From positions 124,001 through 188,000 of the forward strand of contig LNEV01000009.1 of NCBI GenBank assembly GCA_001464335.1: 64,000 nucleotides of DNA, written 5' to 3'. The notes beneath the pieces were generated by a model. It was not told the origin of the DNA and did not search any database. It saw nothing but the letters and a program-made list of their open reading frames with translations. Source of the DNA: Rhizobiales bacterium Ga0077545. GTDB lineage: Bacteria; Pseudomonadota; Alphaproteobacteria; Rhizobiales; Methylopilaceae. Shown in pieces: positions 41,695-52,191 of this stretch; the stretch's first letter is position 1; each line of letters starts with the position of its first letter. A program made the position numbers and the translations under genes.

Positions 41695-44600
41695 ATGGGC
41701 AGCGGGGTCGGGTTCGTCCACCTGCATGTGCATTCGGCCTTCTCGCTGCTTGAGGGCGCGCTGACGCTGAAGAAGCTCGGTGCGCTGGCCAAGGCCGACA
41801 AGCAGCCGGCTCTGGCGCTCACCGACACATCCAATCTTTTCGGCGCCCTGGAATTTTCCGAGAAGTTCGCGGGAGACGGCATACAGCCGATTCCCGGCCT
41901 CACGGTGGCGGTCGATTTCGCAGACCGGGAAGCCGCGCCCGGCGCGCGCCTCGGCTCGGAAGTCCATCCGCGTCTCGTTTTTCTCGCGCGATCGGAGGAG
42001 GGCTACGGCAATCTGCTCGCCCTCACCAGCACGGGCTTCATCGAGACAGACCCGTCCGATCCCTATGTCACCTTCGACTATCTCGCCGCCCACAGCGAAG
42101 GGCTGATCTGCCTGACCGGCGGCCCGTCCGGCCCGCTCAATCCGCTCATCGTGGAAGGGCGCGCGGATTTGGCCGAAAAGCGGCTGGAGCGGCTGAAGGC
42201 CGTGTTCGGAGACCGTCTTTACATCGAGCTTCAGCGGCATGGTTTGCCTGCCGAGCGGCAGGCCGAGCCGCGCCTGATCGGCTTCGCCTACCAGAACCAT
42301 GTGCCGCTCGTTGCCACCAACGAATGCTATTTTGCGGATGCGTCCGATTACGACGCGCATGACGCCCTTCTGGCCATCGCGGAGAGCAAGCTTGTCTCCG
42401 ATCCGGTCCGGCGGCAGGTGACGGTCGAGCACCGCTACAAGACGCGCGCGGAGATGATCGCTCTGTTCCGCGATTTGCCCGAGGCAGTCCAGAACACGGT
42501 CGAGATCGCGCAGCGATGCACGTATCGGCCGCGCGCGACCAAACCCATGCTGCCGCGTTTCGCACGCGACGGCGACGAGGCGGCCGAACTGCGCCGTCAG
42601 GCCCATGAGGGCCTGCGCGAGCGGCTGGAAGTACACGGTCTTGCGCCGGGCATGAGCCGCGAGGATTACGAAAAGCGGCTCGATTTCGAGCTCGACGTCA
42701 TCGTCAACATGAAGTTCCCCGGCTATTTCCTCATCGTCGCGGACTTCATCAAATGGGCGAAGGCGCAGCGCATTCCCGTCGGGCCGGGCCGTGGCTCGGG
42801 CGCGGGCTCGCTGGTTGCGTGGGCGCTCACCATCACCGATCTGGACCCGACGCGGTTCGGGCTCCTGTTCGAGCGCTTCCTCAATCCCGACCGTGTCTCG
42901 ATGCCGGACTTCGACATCGATTTCTGTCAGGAGCGGCGCGAAGAGGTCATCCGCTACGTTCAGGAAAAATACGGCCGCGATCGCGTCGCGCAGATCATCA
43001 CCTTCGGCACGCTCCAGGCGCGCGGCGTGATGCGCGACGTCGGCCGCGTTCTCGAAATGCCGTATGGACAGGTCGACAAGCTCTGCAAGCTCGTTCCGCA
43101 GAACCCGGCAAATCCCGTCACTCTGGAACAGGCCATCCGCGACGAGCCGCGCTTTCAGGCGGCGCGCGAGGAGGACGAGCGCGTCGGGCGCATGCTCGAC
43201 ATCGCGCTGAAGCTCGAAGGCCTCTACCGCCACGCCTCGACCCACGCGGCGGGCATCGTCATCGGAAACCGCGCGCTGGCGGAATACACGCCGCTCTACC
43301 GCGATCCGCGTTCCGACATGCCCGTCACCCAGTTCAACATGAAATGGGTCGAGCAGGCGGGCCTTGTGAAGTTCGACTTCCTCGGCCTCAAGACGTTGAC
43401 CACGATCGAAAAAACGGTCGCGCACCTGAAGAAGCGCGGCATCGACCTCGACGTCTCGCGCCTGCCCATCGACGATTCCAACGCCTATTCCATGATGGCG
43501 CGCGGCGAGACGGTCGGCGTGTTCCAGGTGGAAAGCGCCGGCATGCGGCGCGCGCTTCTCGACATGAAGCCGGACCGCTTCGAGGACATCGTGGCGCTGG
43601 TCGCGCTCTACCGTCCGGGCCCGATGGCCAACATCCCGACCTATTGCGCGAGGAAGCAGGGACGCGAGGTTCCCGAATACCCGCATCCGATGATCGAAAG
43701 CGTCCTGAAGGAGACCTACGGCGTCATCATCTATCAGGAACAGGTGATGCAGATCGCGCAGATCCTGGCGGGCTATTCGCTCGGCCAAGCGGACCTTCTG
43801 CGCCGCGCGATGGGCAAGAAGATCCGCTCCGAGATGGACGCCCAGCGCGGCATCTTCGTGGAGGGCGCCAAGCAGCATGAGGTGAAGCAGGCGGAGGCCG
43901 ACGCGATCTTCGATCTCTTGCAGAAATTCGCCGATTACGGCTTCAACAAGAGCCACGCGGCAGCCTATGCGCTCGTCGCCTATCACACGGCCTATCTGAA
44001 GGCGAACCACCCGGTCGAGTTCATTGCCGCGTCCATGACCATGGATATGGGCTCAACCGACAAACTGGCCGAATTCCGCACCGAGGCCGCGCGCCTCGGC
44101 ATCCGGGTCGAGCCGCCGAACGTCAATACGTCGGGCGTCGAGTTCGACGTGCATGAGGGTGCGATCCGCTATGCGCTCGCGGCGGTGAAGGGTGTCGGTA
44201 CGCAGGCGGCGGCGGCTCTGGTTGCCGCGCGCGGCGGGGTGCCGTTCAAGGACCTCGGCGATTTTGCCCGCCGCATCGATCCGAAGCAGGTCAACCGCCG
44301 CACGCTCGAACAGCTCGCGCAGGCCGGCGCATTCGACGACATCGAGCCCAACCGCGCCGCCGTTGTGGCGGCGCTTGAAGAAATCGTCGCAGTTGCGGGG
44401 CGCACGCAGCAGGATTCGGATTCGGGGCAGGGCGGTCTGTTCGGCGCGGTTGCGCCCGAGCCGATCCGCACGCGCAATGTTCAGCCCTGGACGTCGGGCG
44501 ACCGGCTGACGCGCGAATATGAGGCCATCGGCTTCTTCCTCACCGGACATCCGCTCGATTCGTATGCGAAGCTGCTCCAGCGCATGAAGCTGTCGCGCTG

Positions 44601-45108
44601 GTCTGATTTCACGGCGTCGGTGCGTCAGGGCGCGACGGCCGGAAGGCTCGCCGCCACCGTTCTGTCGCGCCAGGAAAAGCGCACCAAGAGCGGCAATCGT
44701 ATGGGCATCGTGAAGCTGTCCGATTCCAGCGGTCATTACGAGGCGATCATCTTCTCCGAAGGGCTCGGCGACTACCGCGACCTTCTGGAGCCGAACACCT
44801 CCGTTGTCGTCGGCCTTCAGGCCTCCGTCGATGGCGATGAGGTGCGCGCGCGCATCGTGACGGTCGAGGGGCTTGAGGACGCGGCGGCAAAGCTCAGCCA
44901 GTCCATGCAGATTTTCCTGCGCGATCCGGCGCCGGTGCAGCATCTGTCGAAACAGCTTCAGCGCGGGGAGGGCGACGTGTCGCTCGTGCTCCTCGTCGAG
45001 CAGGCCACCGAGGTCGAGGTGAAGCTGCCCGGCCGGTGGCGCGTGTCGCCGCAAATCGCGCAGGCGATCAAGACGCTGCCGGGTGTGGTCGACGTCGTCA
45101 GCGGCTGA
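41695..45108 (+). CDS. dnaE: DNA polymerase III alpha subunit
   Basis: The replicative polymerase, 1137 residues, DnaE1 type. The PHP domain opens at the N terminus (FVHLHVHSAFSLLEGAL), the palm holds the catalytic aspartates in PDFDIDF (residues 404-410) and GPGRGSGAGSLVAW lies just before. The helix-hairpin-helix, OB-fold and C-terminal tau-binding regions follow. Start ATG 41695 gives the standard N terminus. Confidence 0.98.
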   Translation: MGSGVGFVHLHVHSAFSLLEGALTLKKLGALAKADKQPALALTDTSNLFGALEFSEKFAGDGIQPIPGLTVAVDFADREAAPGARLGSEVHPRLVFLARSEEGYGNLLALTSTGFIETDPSDPYVTFDYLAAHSEGLICLTGGPSGPLNPLIVEGRADLAEKRLERLKAVFGDRLYIELQRHGLPAERQAEPRLIGFAYQNHVPLVATNECYFADASDYDAHDALLAIAESKLVSDPVRRQVTVEHRYKTRAEMIALFRDLPEAVQNTVEIAQRCTYRPRATKPMLPRFARDGDEAAELRRQAHEGLRERLEVHGLAPGMSREDYEKRLDFELDVIVNMKFPGYFLIVADFIKWAKAQRIPVGPGRGSGAGSLVAWALTITDLDPTRFGLLFERFLNPDRVSMPDFDIDFCQERREEVIRYVQEKYGRDRVAQIITFGTLQARGVMRDVGRVLEMPYGQVDKLCKLVPQNPANPVTLEQAIRDEPRFQAAREEDERVGRMLDIALKLEGLYRHASTHAAGIVIGNRALAEYTPLYRDPRSDMPVTQFNMKWVEQAGLVKFDFLGLKTLTTIEKTVAHLKKRGIDLDVSRLPIDDSNAYSMMARGETVGVFQVESAGMRRALLDMKPDRFEDIVALVALYRPGPMANIPTYCARKQGREVPEYPHPMIESVLKETYGVIIYQEQVMQIAQILAGYSLGQADLLRRAMGKKIRSEMDAQRGIFVEGAKQHEVKQAEADAIFDLLQKFADYGFNKSHAAAYALVAYHTAYLKANHPVEFIAASMTMDMGSTDKLAEFRTEAARLGIRVEPPNVNTSGVEFDVHEGAIRYALAAVKGVGTQAAAALVAARGGVPFKDLGDFARRIDPKQVNRRTLEQLAQAGAFDDIEPNRAAVVAALEEIVAVAGRTQQDSDSGQGGLFGAVAPEPIRTRNVQPWTSGDRLTREYEAIGFFLTGHPLDSYAKLLQRMKLSRWSDFTASVRQGATAGRLAATVLSRQEKRTKSGNRMGIVKLSDSSGHYEAIIFSEGLGDYRDLLEPNTSVVVGLQASVDGDEVRARIVTVEGLEDAAAKLSQSMQIFLRDPAPVQHLSKQLQRGEGDVSLVLLVEQATEVEVKLPGRWRVSPQIAQAIKTLPGVVDVVSG

Positions 45109-45114
45109 ACGGTT

Positions 45115-45816
45115 TCAGCCGCTGTTTCCGCTGCGCGCCGCCCGGTGGCGGCGAAGGATGAAGAAGCCGACGGCAACGACCGCGACGGCAAGGAGAATCG
45201 CGACCGGCCGCTCCCAGTGATGCACGAAGGGCCCGCCGAGCTTTTCCAGCACCGCCGCGTCCGACATCAGCATTTCGCCCGCAACGAATCCCAGCAGCGC
45301 CGCGCCAAGCCAGACGACGGCCGGAAAGCGCTCGATGATCTTCAGGATCAGCGCGCTCCCCGCAACGATGAGCGGGATCGAAATCAGAAGCCCGATGACG
45401 ATGAGCGTCCAGTCGCCGTGCGCGGCGCCCGCAATGGCAATGACATTGTCGAGGCTCATGATCATGTCGGCGAGCGCGATCGTGCCGACGGCCTTCAGCA
45501 GCGAGCTGTTTTCGGCAATCTTCGTCTCCTCGTCACCCTTCGGCTTCAGAAGATCGACCGCGATCCACAGCAGCGCGAGAGCCCCGATCAGCTTGAGGTA
45601 GGGAAGGCCCAGAAGCACGACCACGATCGCGGTGAACAGAACCCGCAGCAGAACCGCCGCGGCGGCGCCCGCAAACATGCCAATCGTCTGCTGATTGGCG
45701 GGCAGTCCCCGGCACGCAAGCGCGATGACGACGGCATTGTCGCCGGACAGGAGCGCGTTGATCCAGATGATCTGGCCGAGCGACAGCAGGAAATCGGGAG
45801 TGAAAAGATCACTCAT
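45115..45816 (-). CDS. TerC family integral membrane protein
   Basis: A 233-residue membrane protein with seven predicted helices. The paired acidic motifs of the TerC/Alx/YjbE family are present: LLSGDNAVVIAL near the start and MSLDNVIAIAG in the middle. Some relatives export manganese, so metal efflux is plausible but not shown. It converges on dnaE, and no yybP-ykoY manganese riboswitch is recognisable in its leader. Confidence 0.87.
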   Translation of the reverse strand: MSDLFTPDFLLSLGQIIWINALLSGDNAVVIALACRGLPANQQTIGMFAGAAAAVLLRVLFTAIVVVLLGLPYLKLIGALALLWIAVDLLKPKGDEETKIAENSSLLKAVGTIALADMIMSLDNVIAIAGAAHGDWTLIVIGLLISIPLIVAGSALILKIIERFPAVVWLGAALLGFVAGEMLMSDAAVLEKLGGPFVHHWERPVAILLAVAVVAVGFFILRRHRAARSGNSG

Positions 45817-46128
45817 TTCTGAACTCTCGTTTCCATCCCGTTGAATTAAAGCGCTTTTTCGGGATTCGCCCGGCCTGCAACGGCACCGCGCTTTCGGGTC
45901 AGGTTAGAAGAAACGGCAGCCGCCCGGCAATTGCCCGCGATCCCGGTCCGAACAGGCGCTTCGCGAGACGGTTCCGAGCCGCGCGGCGCGTCTTGCTTCC
46001 TCTGAGGTCTTCCCCTATAAGCCGCCGCATTCCACACGCGGATTTTTCGCTTGATTGCGATCCCCGGTGCTTCGCCCTTTCGGGTGGGGTTCACGTCCGC
46101 GGAGGTTATAACCGGAGAATATCAGACT
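45817..46128. other. Intergenic region between terC-like gene and rpsB
   Basis: A 312-base divergent spacer. The plus strand holds the rpsB promoter (45992-46021) and an rpsB leader of about 100 bases with small stems around 46075-46110. The terC side (45817-45990) shows no clear promoter or riboswitch. Confidence 0.5.
45992..46021 (+). promoter_or_regulatory. Promoter of the rpsB-tsf operon
   Basis: CTTGCTT (-35) and TATAAG (46016-46021, -10) are separated by 17 bases; start of transcription expected near 46028. The leader of about 100 bases ahead of the ATG is long enough for S2 autoregulation, which is known in other bacteria, but no known leader motif is recognised. Confidence 0.6.
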
Positions 46129-47133
46129 ATGGCTCTTCCTGAAGTATCCCTGCGCGCGCTCCTCGAGGCTGGCGTTCATTTCGGCCACCAGGCGCATCGC
46201 TGGAACCCGAAAATGGCTCAGTACATTTACGGCGCCCGCAACAACATCCACATCCTCGATCTGTCGCAGACGGTTCCGCTGCTGAATCAGGCGCTGGTCC
46301 AGATTTCCGACACCGTCGCCAAGGGCGGCCGCGTGCTCTTCGTGGGCACGAAGCGCCAGGCCCAGGAGCAGGTCGCGGAAGCCGCGCGCCGCTCGGCCCA
46401 GTATTACGTCAATTCCCGCTGGCTCGGCGGCATGCTGACGAACTGGAAGACGATCTCCCATTCGATCGCGCGCCTGCGCAAGCTTGAAGAAGTCCTCACC
46501 GGCGACGGCCAGGGCTTTACCAAGAAAGAGCGCCTGACGCTGTCCCGCGAGAAGGACAAGCTGGATCGCGCGCTCGGCGGTATCCGCGATATGGGCGGCC
46601 TGCCGGACCTCATCTTCATCATCGACACCAACAAGGAACAGATCGCGATTCAGGAGGCCAAGCGCCTCGGCATCCCGGTCGCCGCGGTTGTCGATTCCAA
46701 CTGCGATCCGGACGGCATCACTTATCCGATCCCCGGCAATGACGACGCCGGCCGTTCCATTGCGCTGATCCTCGATCTCGTCGCGCGCGCGGCGGTCGAC
46801 GGCATCGGCCGTGCGCAGGGCAATTCCGGCTTCGATCTCGGCGCCGCCGAAGAGCCGGTCATCGTCGAGGAACTGCCGGCCGCGGCGGAAGCCGCACCGA
46901 CCTCCGATCAGGTGTTCGAAAAGCTCGGCGCCCCGCGCGGCGCGCCGGACGATCTCACCAAGCTCAACGGTGTCGGCCCGCAGCTCGAAAAGAAGCTGAA
47001 CGATTACGGCATCTTCCATTACTGGCAACTCGCCGCTCTCAACGAGGGCGAAGCGACGACGGTCGATGGCGAGCTGAAGGCCGGCGGCAAGACGGCCGGC
47101 TGGGCGTCGCAGGCGCGCGAACTGATCGCCTGA
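46129..47133 (+). CDS. rpsB: 30S ribosomal protein S2 with C-terminal helix-hairpin-helix extension
   Basis: S2 of the small subunit. Residues 1-230 are the normal S2 core ([20 protein letters not shown] at the start, [14 protein letters not shown] and [14 protein letters not shown] later). The protein continues to 334 residues. The last 61 (274-334, bases 46948-47130) form a [17 protein letters not shown]...GIFHYWQ domain, a helix-hairpin-helix unit also found fused to NuoE and L21 in related bacteria. The start ATG 46129 is 26 codons inside a longer open frame. Confidence 0.97.
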   Translation: MALPEVSLRALLEAGVHFGHQAHRWNPKMAQYIYGARNNIHILDLSQTVPLLNQALVQISDTVAKGGRVLFVGTKRQAQEQVAEAARRSAQYYVNSRWLGGMLTNWKTISHSIARLRKLEEVLTGDGQGFTKKERLTLSREKDKLDRALGGIRDMGGLPDLIFIIDTNKEQIAIQEAKRLGIPVAAVVDSNCDPDGITYPIPGNDDAGRSIALILDLVARAAVDGIGRAQGNSGFDLGAAEEPVIVEELPAAAEAAPTSDQVFEKLGAPRGAPDDLTKLNGVGPQLEKKLNDYGIFHYWQLAALNEGEATTVDGELKAGGKTAGWASQARELIA

Positions 47134-47148
47134 CATCAAACTGAATTG

Positions 47149-47176
47149 CGCGCGGGTTAAAGCCCGCGCGTCTTTA
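47149..47176 (+). terminator. rpsB-tsf intercistronic hairpin
   Basis: Perfect 8-base stem CGCGCGGG / CCCGCGCG with loop TTAAAG, followed by TCTTTAC. It probably attenuates read-through from rpsB to tsf or stabilises the rpsB message. Confidence 0.65.
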
Positions 47177-47198
47177 CATTTCAATTTACGAGGACAAG

Positions 47199-48122
47199 AT
47201 GGCCGAGATCACCGCCGCCATGGTCAAGGAACTGCGTGAGAAAACCTCCGCGGGCATGATGGACTGCAAGGCCGCGCTTCAGGCGACGGACGGCGACATG
47301 GAAGCGGCCGTCGACTGGCTGCGCGCCAAGGGCCTTTCCAAGGCCGCCAAGAAAGCGGGCCGCGTCGCGGCCGAAGGTCTTGTCGCGGTGGAAAGCTCGG
47401 GCAAGACGGCGACGGCTCTCGAAGTCAATTCCGAGACCGATTTCGTCGCCCGCAACCCTGACTTCCAGGCCTTCGTGCGCGAAGCGGCCAAGCTTGCCCT
47501 CAACACCGACGGTACGCTCGAATCGCTTGAGGCGGCGCATTTCCCGGGCGGCACCAAGCCGCTGAAGGACACGCTGTCCGAACTGGTCGGCACGATCGGC
47601 GAGAACATGACGCTTCGCCGCGTGACGAAGCTGACGGTGCAGGACGGCCTCATCGCCTCCTACGTCCACAACGTCGTCACCGACGGCCTTGGCCGCATCG
47701 GCGTGCTCGTCGCGCTGGAGTCCAAGGGCGATGTCGACAAGCTCTCGACACTCGGCCGCGGCATTGCCATGCACATCGCCGCGCTGAACCCGGTTGCCAT
47801 TGATGCTTCGGGCGTGGATGCGGCGACGATCGAGCGCGAAAAGGCGATCCTTCTGGAAAAGAACCAGGGCAAGCCCGCCAACGTTCTCGAAAAGATCGTC
47901 GAATCGGGTCTCAAGAGCTACTTCAAGGAAGTGACGCTTCTGGATCAGGCCTATGTTCTCGACGGTTCCAAGACCGTCGGGCAGGCCGTGAAGGAGGCCG
48001 AAGGCCCGGCCGGTGCGCCGATCAAGGTCGCGGCCATCGTGCGTTATGCTCTCGGTGAGGGCATCGAAAAGGAAGAGAGCGACTTCGCTGCTGAAGTCGC
48101 GGCGGCAGCCGGCACCCGCTAA
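47199..48122 (+). CDS. tsf: Elongation factor Ts
   Basis: Nucleotide-exchange factor for EF-Tu (307 residues). Signatures are the UBA-like N terminus [16 protein letters not shown], the [11 protein letters not shown] segment that inserts into EF-Tu, and [20 protein letters not shown] at the end. It lies 65 bases after rpsB behind an attenuator-like hairpin and a GAGGA site. Confidence 0.98.
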   Translation: MAEITAAMVKELREKTSAGMMDCKAALQATDGDMEAAVDWLRAKGLSKAAKKAGRVAAEGLVAVESSGKTATALEVNSETDFVARNPDFQAFVREAAKLALNTDGTLESLEAAHFPGGTKPLKDTLSELVGTIGENMTLRRVTKLTVQDGLIASYVHNVVTDGLGRIGVLVALESKGDVDKLSTLGRGIAMHIAALNPVAIDASGVDAATIEREKAILLEKNQGKPANVLEKIVESGLKSYFKEVTLLDQAYVLDGSKTVGQAVKEAEGPAGAPIKVAAIVRYALGEGIEKEESDFAAEVAAAAGTR

Positions 48123-48151
48123 GACACACCGGCGCGGGAGATACAACGGGC

Positions 48152-48868
48152 ATGGCGAAACCGCTCTACAAGCGCGTGCTCTTGAAGATCTCCGGCGAGG
48201 CATTGATGGGCGGGGCCGGTTTCGGCCTCGACCCGGCAGTCGTCGACCGCATCGCCGCTGACATCGTCGCGCTCCGCGCGCAGGATGTCGAAGTCGGCCT
48301 CGTGGTTGGCGGCGGCAACATTTTCCGCGGCGTTCAGGTCGCGGCGAGCGGCATAGACCGCGCCACCGGCGATTACATGGGCATGCTGGCGACCGTCATG
48401 AACGCGTTGGCGCTCGGCGCGAGCATCGAGCGGCAGGGCGCAACGTGCCGCGTCATGTCGGCGCTCGACATGCCTGCGATCTGCGAAACCTTTTCGCGCC
48501 AGGCGGCGCTGCGCCATTTCGAGCGCGGCCATGTGATGATCTTCTCGGCCGGTACCGGCAATCCCTTCTTCACGACCGACACGGCGGCGGCGCTGCGCGC
48601 GGCGGAAATGGGCTGCGAGGTTCTGCTGAAGGCGACCAATGTGGACGGCGTCTACACGGCCGATCCGAAGATCGACAAGACCGCCACCCGCTACGACCGG
48701 CTTAGCTTCGACGAGGCTCTCGCCCGTGACCTTAAGGTCATGGATGCGGCGGCGTTCGCCCTTGCCCGCGAGAACCGTATTCCGGTAATCGTTTTCTCCA
48801 TCCACGAGCCGGGGTCCATCCAGGCTGCGGTGATGGGCACCGGGCGCGGCACACTCGTCGGCGCCTGA
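48152..48868 (+). CDS. pyrH: Uridylate kinase
   Basis: Hexameric UMP kinase (238 residues) that makes UDP for nucleic acids and envelope sugars. Conserved parts are [10 protein letters not shown] at the start, [10 protein letters not shown], the [17 protein letters not shown] motif and the C-terminal [12 protein letters not shown] loop. It is 29 bases after tsf, and frr follows. Confidence 0.98.
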   Translation: MAKPLYKRVLLKISGEALMGGAGFGLDPAVVDRIAADIVALRAQDVEVGLVVGGGNIFRGVQVAASGIDRATGDYMGMLATVMNALALGASIERQGATCRVMSALDMPAICETFSRQAALRHFERGHVMIFSAGTGNPFFTTDTAAALRAAEMGCEVLLKATNVDGVYTADPKIDKTATRYDRLSFDEALARDLKVMDAAAFALARENRIPVIVFSIHEPGSIQAAVMGTGRGTLVGA

Positions 48869-48923
48869 TCTTCCCGGTCGCGAACATTGTTCGCCCGAGC
48901 AACGGCATAAGGAACGAGGTTCC

Positions 48924-49484
48924 ATGGCTTCCGCCTTCGATATCGATGAAATCAAGCGCCGCATGGCAGGCGCGGTCTCCGTCCTGAAGACCGAATTGAG
49001 CGGTCTTCGCACCGGCCGCGCGTCGGCCAATCTGCTTGAGCCGGTCACGGTCGAGGCTTACGGCTCGCACATGCCGCTCAATCAGGTCGCGTCGGTCACC
49101 GTGCCGGAATCGCGCATGCTGAACGTGCAGGTGTGGGACAAAACCATGGTCGGCGCCGTCGACCGCTCGATCCGCGAAGCCAATCTCGGCCTCAATCCGA
49201 TCATCGAGGGCCAGCTTCTGCGCATCCCGATTCCGGAGCTCAACGCCGAGCGCCGGCAGGAACTCGTCAAGGTCGGCCATAAATATGCCGAGCAGGCGCG
49301 TATTGCTGTGCGCCATGTGCGGCGCGATGGCATCGACCTCCTGAAGAAACTTCAGAAGGACAGCGACATCACCGAGGACGACGAGCGGCGCGAATCCGAC
49401 TCCGTCCAGAAGGCGACCGATCAGGCCATCGCCGAGATCGATCAGCTTCTGGCGGCCAAGGAAAAAGAAATTACCCAGGTCTGA
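48924..49484 (+). CDS. frr: Ribosome recycling factor
   Basis: Splits post-termination ribosomes with EF-G. The 186 residues fit the family, with LRTGRAS near the N terminus, the four-helix bundle, and [14 protein letters not shown] and DQAIAEID at the end. It is in the conserved pyrH-frr-uppS order. Confidence 0.98.
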   Translation: MASAFDIDEIKRRMAGAVSVLKTELSGLRTGRASANLLEPVTVEAYGSHMPLNQVASVTVPESRMLNVQVWDKTMVGAVDRSIREANLGLNPIIEGQLLRIPIPELNAERRQELVKVGHKYAEQARIAVRHVRRDGIDLLKKLQKDSDITEDDERRESDSVQKATDQAIAEIDQLLAAKEKEITQV

Positions 49485-49507
49485 CCTTCAAGGAAATATC
49501 CTCCCGG

Positions 49508-50275
49508 ATGACCGCAATCGAGCGCAGAAGCATTGAAGAGGCCTCCGTATCCGGAGACGGCGGCGCGATGCCTGTTCACGTGGCCATCATCATGGATGGC
49601 AACGGGCGCTGGGCGGCTGCGCGCGGGTTGCCGCGTGTCGAGGGCCATCGCCGGGGTGTCGAGGCGGTGCGCCGCGCGGTGAAGGCCGCGGGCGAACTCG
49701 GCATCCGCTATCTCACGCTCTACACGTTCTCGTCGGAAAACTGGTCGCGGCCCAAGAGCGAGATCATCGATCTGATGAACCTCCTGCGCCGCTTCGTGCG
49801 CGAGGATCTGGCCGAGCTTCACCGCGCCAATGTGCGGGTGAAGATCATCGGCCGCCGCGAAGGCCTCGAGAGCGACATTCTTTCGCTCATCGACGAGTGC
49901 GAGAAACTGACGGGTGCAAATACGGGCCTGACGCTCGTCGTCGCGTTCAATTACGGCGCCCGGCAGGAAATCGCATCCTACGTACAAAAGGCCGCGCGCG
50001 CCGTTGCCGAAGGGCGGCTGCGTCCCGAAGACATCACCGAAGACATGATCGGGCAGGGGCTCGACACGGCCGGCATTCCGGATCCCGATCTTGTCGTGCG
50101 TACCTCCGGCGAGCAGCGGCTGTCCAATTTCCTGCTCTGGCAGGCGGCCTATTCCGAACTCGTCTTCCTGCCGGGCCACTGGCCCGATTTCGACCGTGCG
50201 GTTCTGGAAGAGGCCATCGCCGAATTTCGCGGGCGCGAACGCCGCTTCGGCGGGCTCGAAGCCGCGCGGCGCTGA
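49508..50275 (+). CDS. uppS: Undecaprenyl diphosphate synthase
   Basis: Cis-prenyltransferase making the C55 carrier lipid for peptidoglycan and O-antigen. The catalytic Asp30 is in [15 protein letters not shown], followed by [16 protein letters not shown], and the C-terminal [18 protein letters not shown] with the Pi-binding Arg. The 255 residues are normal; about 20 residues precede the core, so a start at Met21 is also possible. Confidence 0.97.
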   Translation: MTAIERRSIEEASVSGDGGAMPVHVAIIMDGNGRWAAARGLPRVEGHRRGVEAVRRAVKAAGELGIRYLTLYTFSSENWSRPKSEIIDLMNLLRRFVREDLAELHRANVRVKIIGRREGLESDILSLIDECEKLTGANTGLTLVVAFNYGARQEIASYVQKAARAVAEGRLRPEDITEDMIGQGLDTAGIPDPDLVVRTSGEQRLSNFLLWQAAYSELVFLPGHWPDFDRAVLEEAIAEFRGRERRFGGLEAARR

Positions 50276-50281
50276 CGCTGA

Positions 50282-50965
50282 ATGGCCGCCAGAAAGACAT
50301 CTGAACTGAAATCGCGGGTTCTGGCTGGCGCCGTCATGGCGGCCGTGGCGCTGCTGGCGGCGTGGATCGGCGGCATTCCCTTCCAGTTGTTCTGGCTTGC
50401 GGCGGCGCTCGGCATCTTCGTCGAATGGTGGAAGCTCACGGGCGCGAGCATCGGCTGGAAGTTTCCGGGCTTCGTCTATGCCGCTTTGGCGTTCGCGGCC
50501 CCCGTCGTCCTGCGTATGGACACCGAATACGGCCTTGCCGCTGTCCTCTGGCTGTTCGCGGTCGTGTGGGTGTCCGATATCATGGCCTATGCGTTCGGGC
50601 GCACTCTGGGCGGCCCGAAGCTGTGGCCGCGGGTGTCTCCCAAGAAGACCTGGTCCGGCTTTCTGGGCGGCACGTTCTGCGCGGTTGCGGCGGCCACAGG
50701 CGTTGCGGCGGCCTTCGGCGCGCCCAACCTTGTCGCGGTTGCGCTTGTCAGCCTTGTCGCGGCGGTCGTCAGCCAGGGTGGGGATCTCTTCGAGTCCTCC
50801 CTCAAGCGGCATTTTGGGGTAAAGGATAGCGGCAAGCTGATCCCGGGGCATGGCGGCCTGATGGACCGGCTCGACGGATTTGTGCTGGCGGGCGGCTTTG
50901 CGCTTCTTGTCGGCCTGTGGCGTGGTGGAATGGATGCGGCCGGACGCGGAGTTTTGATGTGGTGA
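50282..50965 (+). CDS. cdsA: Phosphatidate cytidylyltransferase
   Basis: Integral membrane enzyme making CDP-diacylglycerol, the precursor of all phospholipids. The family signature is complete near the end: SQGGDLFESSLKRHFGVKD followed by GHGGLMDRLDGFV. The 227 residues are short relative to many CdsA proteins, with six or so helices. It is six bases after uppS, and its stop overlaps the dxr start. Confidence 0.95.
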   Translation: MAARKTSELKSRVLAGAVMAAVALLAAWIGGIPFQLFWLAAALGIFVEWWKLTGASIGWKFPGFVYAALAFAAPVVLRMDTEYGLAAVLWLFAVVWVSDIMAYAFGRTLGGPKLWPRVSPKKTWSGFLGGTFCAVAAATGVAAAFGAPNLVAVALVSLVAAVVSQGGDLFESSLKRHFGVKDSGKLIPGHGGLMDRLDGFVLAGGFALLVGLWRGGMDAAGRGVLMW

Positions 50966-52158
50966 ACAGAAACGGCAAACCGCGCAGCGTGACGCTTCTC
51001 GGCGCGACAGGCTCCATCGGGCGCTCGACGGTCGATCTGCTTCTGGCGAATCCCGATGCCTACGATGTCGAGGTCGTCGCCTCCGGCAATGACGCGGCGT
51101 CGCTGGCCGAAACCGCCAAGGCCCTGAAGGCCAAGATCGCCATCGTTTCCAATCCCAAATCCTATGAGGATCTCAAGGCCGCGCTCGCGGGCACCGGCAT
51201 CGAGGCCGCCGCGGGCGAAGACGCCATGTGCGAGGCCGCCACGCGCCCGGTCGACTGGACGCTCGGCGCCATTGCCGGTGCGGCGGGTCTGCGGCCCACC
51301 ATCGCGGCCGTGCGCCGGGGCGGCCAGATCGCGCTCGCCAACAAGGAATGCCTCGTCTGCGCGGGCGAGGCGTTCATGCGCGACGCCAGGGACGCGGGCG
51401 CCGAAGTGCTGGCCGTCGATTCCGAGCACAACGCCATCACCCAGGCGCTCATGGCGGGCAAGCCGCATGAGGTGTCGAAAATCATCATCACGGCGTCGGG
51501 CGGCCCGTTCCGCACCTGGACCCGCGAGCAGATCGCGGCGGCAAAGCCGGAAAACGCGCTCAAGCACCCGACCTGGAGCATGGGCCGCAAGATCACCATC
51601 GACAGCGCGAGCCTGATGAACAAGGGCCTCGAACTGATTGAGGCGCATCATCTTTTCAATGTCGGCAGCGACCAGCTCGACGTTCTCGTCCATCCCCAGT
51701 CGGTCGTTCATGGCCTCGTCAACTGGTCGGACGGCTCGGTCGTCGTGGTCATGGCCCCGGCCGATATGCGCGTGCCGATCGCCCATTGCCTCGGCTGGCC
51801 GGACCGCATCGAGACCAATGTCGTGCCGCTCGATCTCGCCAAGGTCGGCTCGCTCACGTTCGAGCCGGTCGATCACGACCGATTCCCCGCGCTCAAGCTC
51901 GCGATTGCGGCGCTGGAGGAGGGGGGCGGCGTACCGACCGTGCTGAACGCCGCAAACGAGATCGCGGTCGCCGCATTCCTCGATCATGCCCTTGATTTCC
52001 CTGGCATTCCCGCTCTTGTTGAGAGGGTCATCGAGAGGGCGTCAACGAGGGGACTGGTCAGAACTCCGCAAAGCGTGGAGGATGCGCTCAACCTCGACAA
52101 GGAGGCGCGCCAGATCGCGGTGGATGAACTGCCGAAGACCCCGGTCTTCGCAGCCTGA
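50959..52158 (+). CDS. dxr: 1-deoxy-D-xylulose 5-phosphate reductoisomerase
   Basis: Second step of the MEP isoprenoid pathway (DXP to MEP with NADPH), feeding UppS. The NADPH loop GATGSIGRSTVDL is at the N terminus; later ALANKECLVCAGE, VDSEHNA and SASGGPF-like (TASGGPFR), and SLMNKGLELIEA metal/substrate segments are intact. The start is a GTG at 50959 or 50962 overlapping the cdsA stop; 50959 has a GGAG site at the better distance. About 399 residues. Confidence 0.96.
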   Translation: MVNRNGKPRSVTLLGATGSIGRSTVDLLLANPDAYDVEVVASGNDAASLAETAKALKAKIAIVSNPKSYEDLKAALAGTGIEAAAGEDAMCEAATRPVDWTLGAIAGAAGLRPTIAAVRRGGQIALANKECLVCAGEAFMRDARDAGAEVLAVDSEHNAITQALMAGKPHEVSKIIITASGGPFRTWTREQIAAAKPENALKHPTWSMGRKITIDSASLMNKGLELIEAHHLFNVGSDQLDVLVHPQSVVHGLVNWSDGSVVVVMAPADMRVPIAHCLGWPDRIETNVVPLDLAKVGSLTFEPVDHDRFPALKLAIAALEEGGGVPTVLNAANEIAVAAFLDHALDFPGIPALVERVIERASTRGLVRTPQSVEDALNLDKEARQIAVDELPKTPVFAA

Positions 52159-52191
52159 CATTCCGGATGATGGCGCCAACGGACAAAGCTG

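Noticed and set aside
41422-44010. Upstream continuation of the GFA gene frame on the minus strand across dnaE
   Set aside because: The GFA homology begins at 41421 with a GGAGG site in front; the rest is antisense to dnaE.
45817-45990. Manganese (yybP-ykoY) riboswitch before the TerC gene
   Set aside because: TerC-type genes often have one, but no conserved loop sequences of that class are visible on the minus strand.
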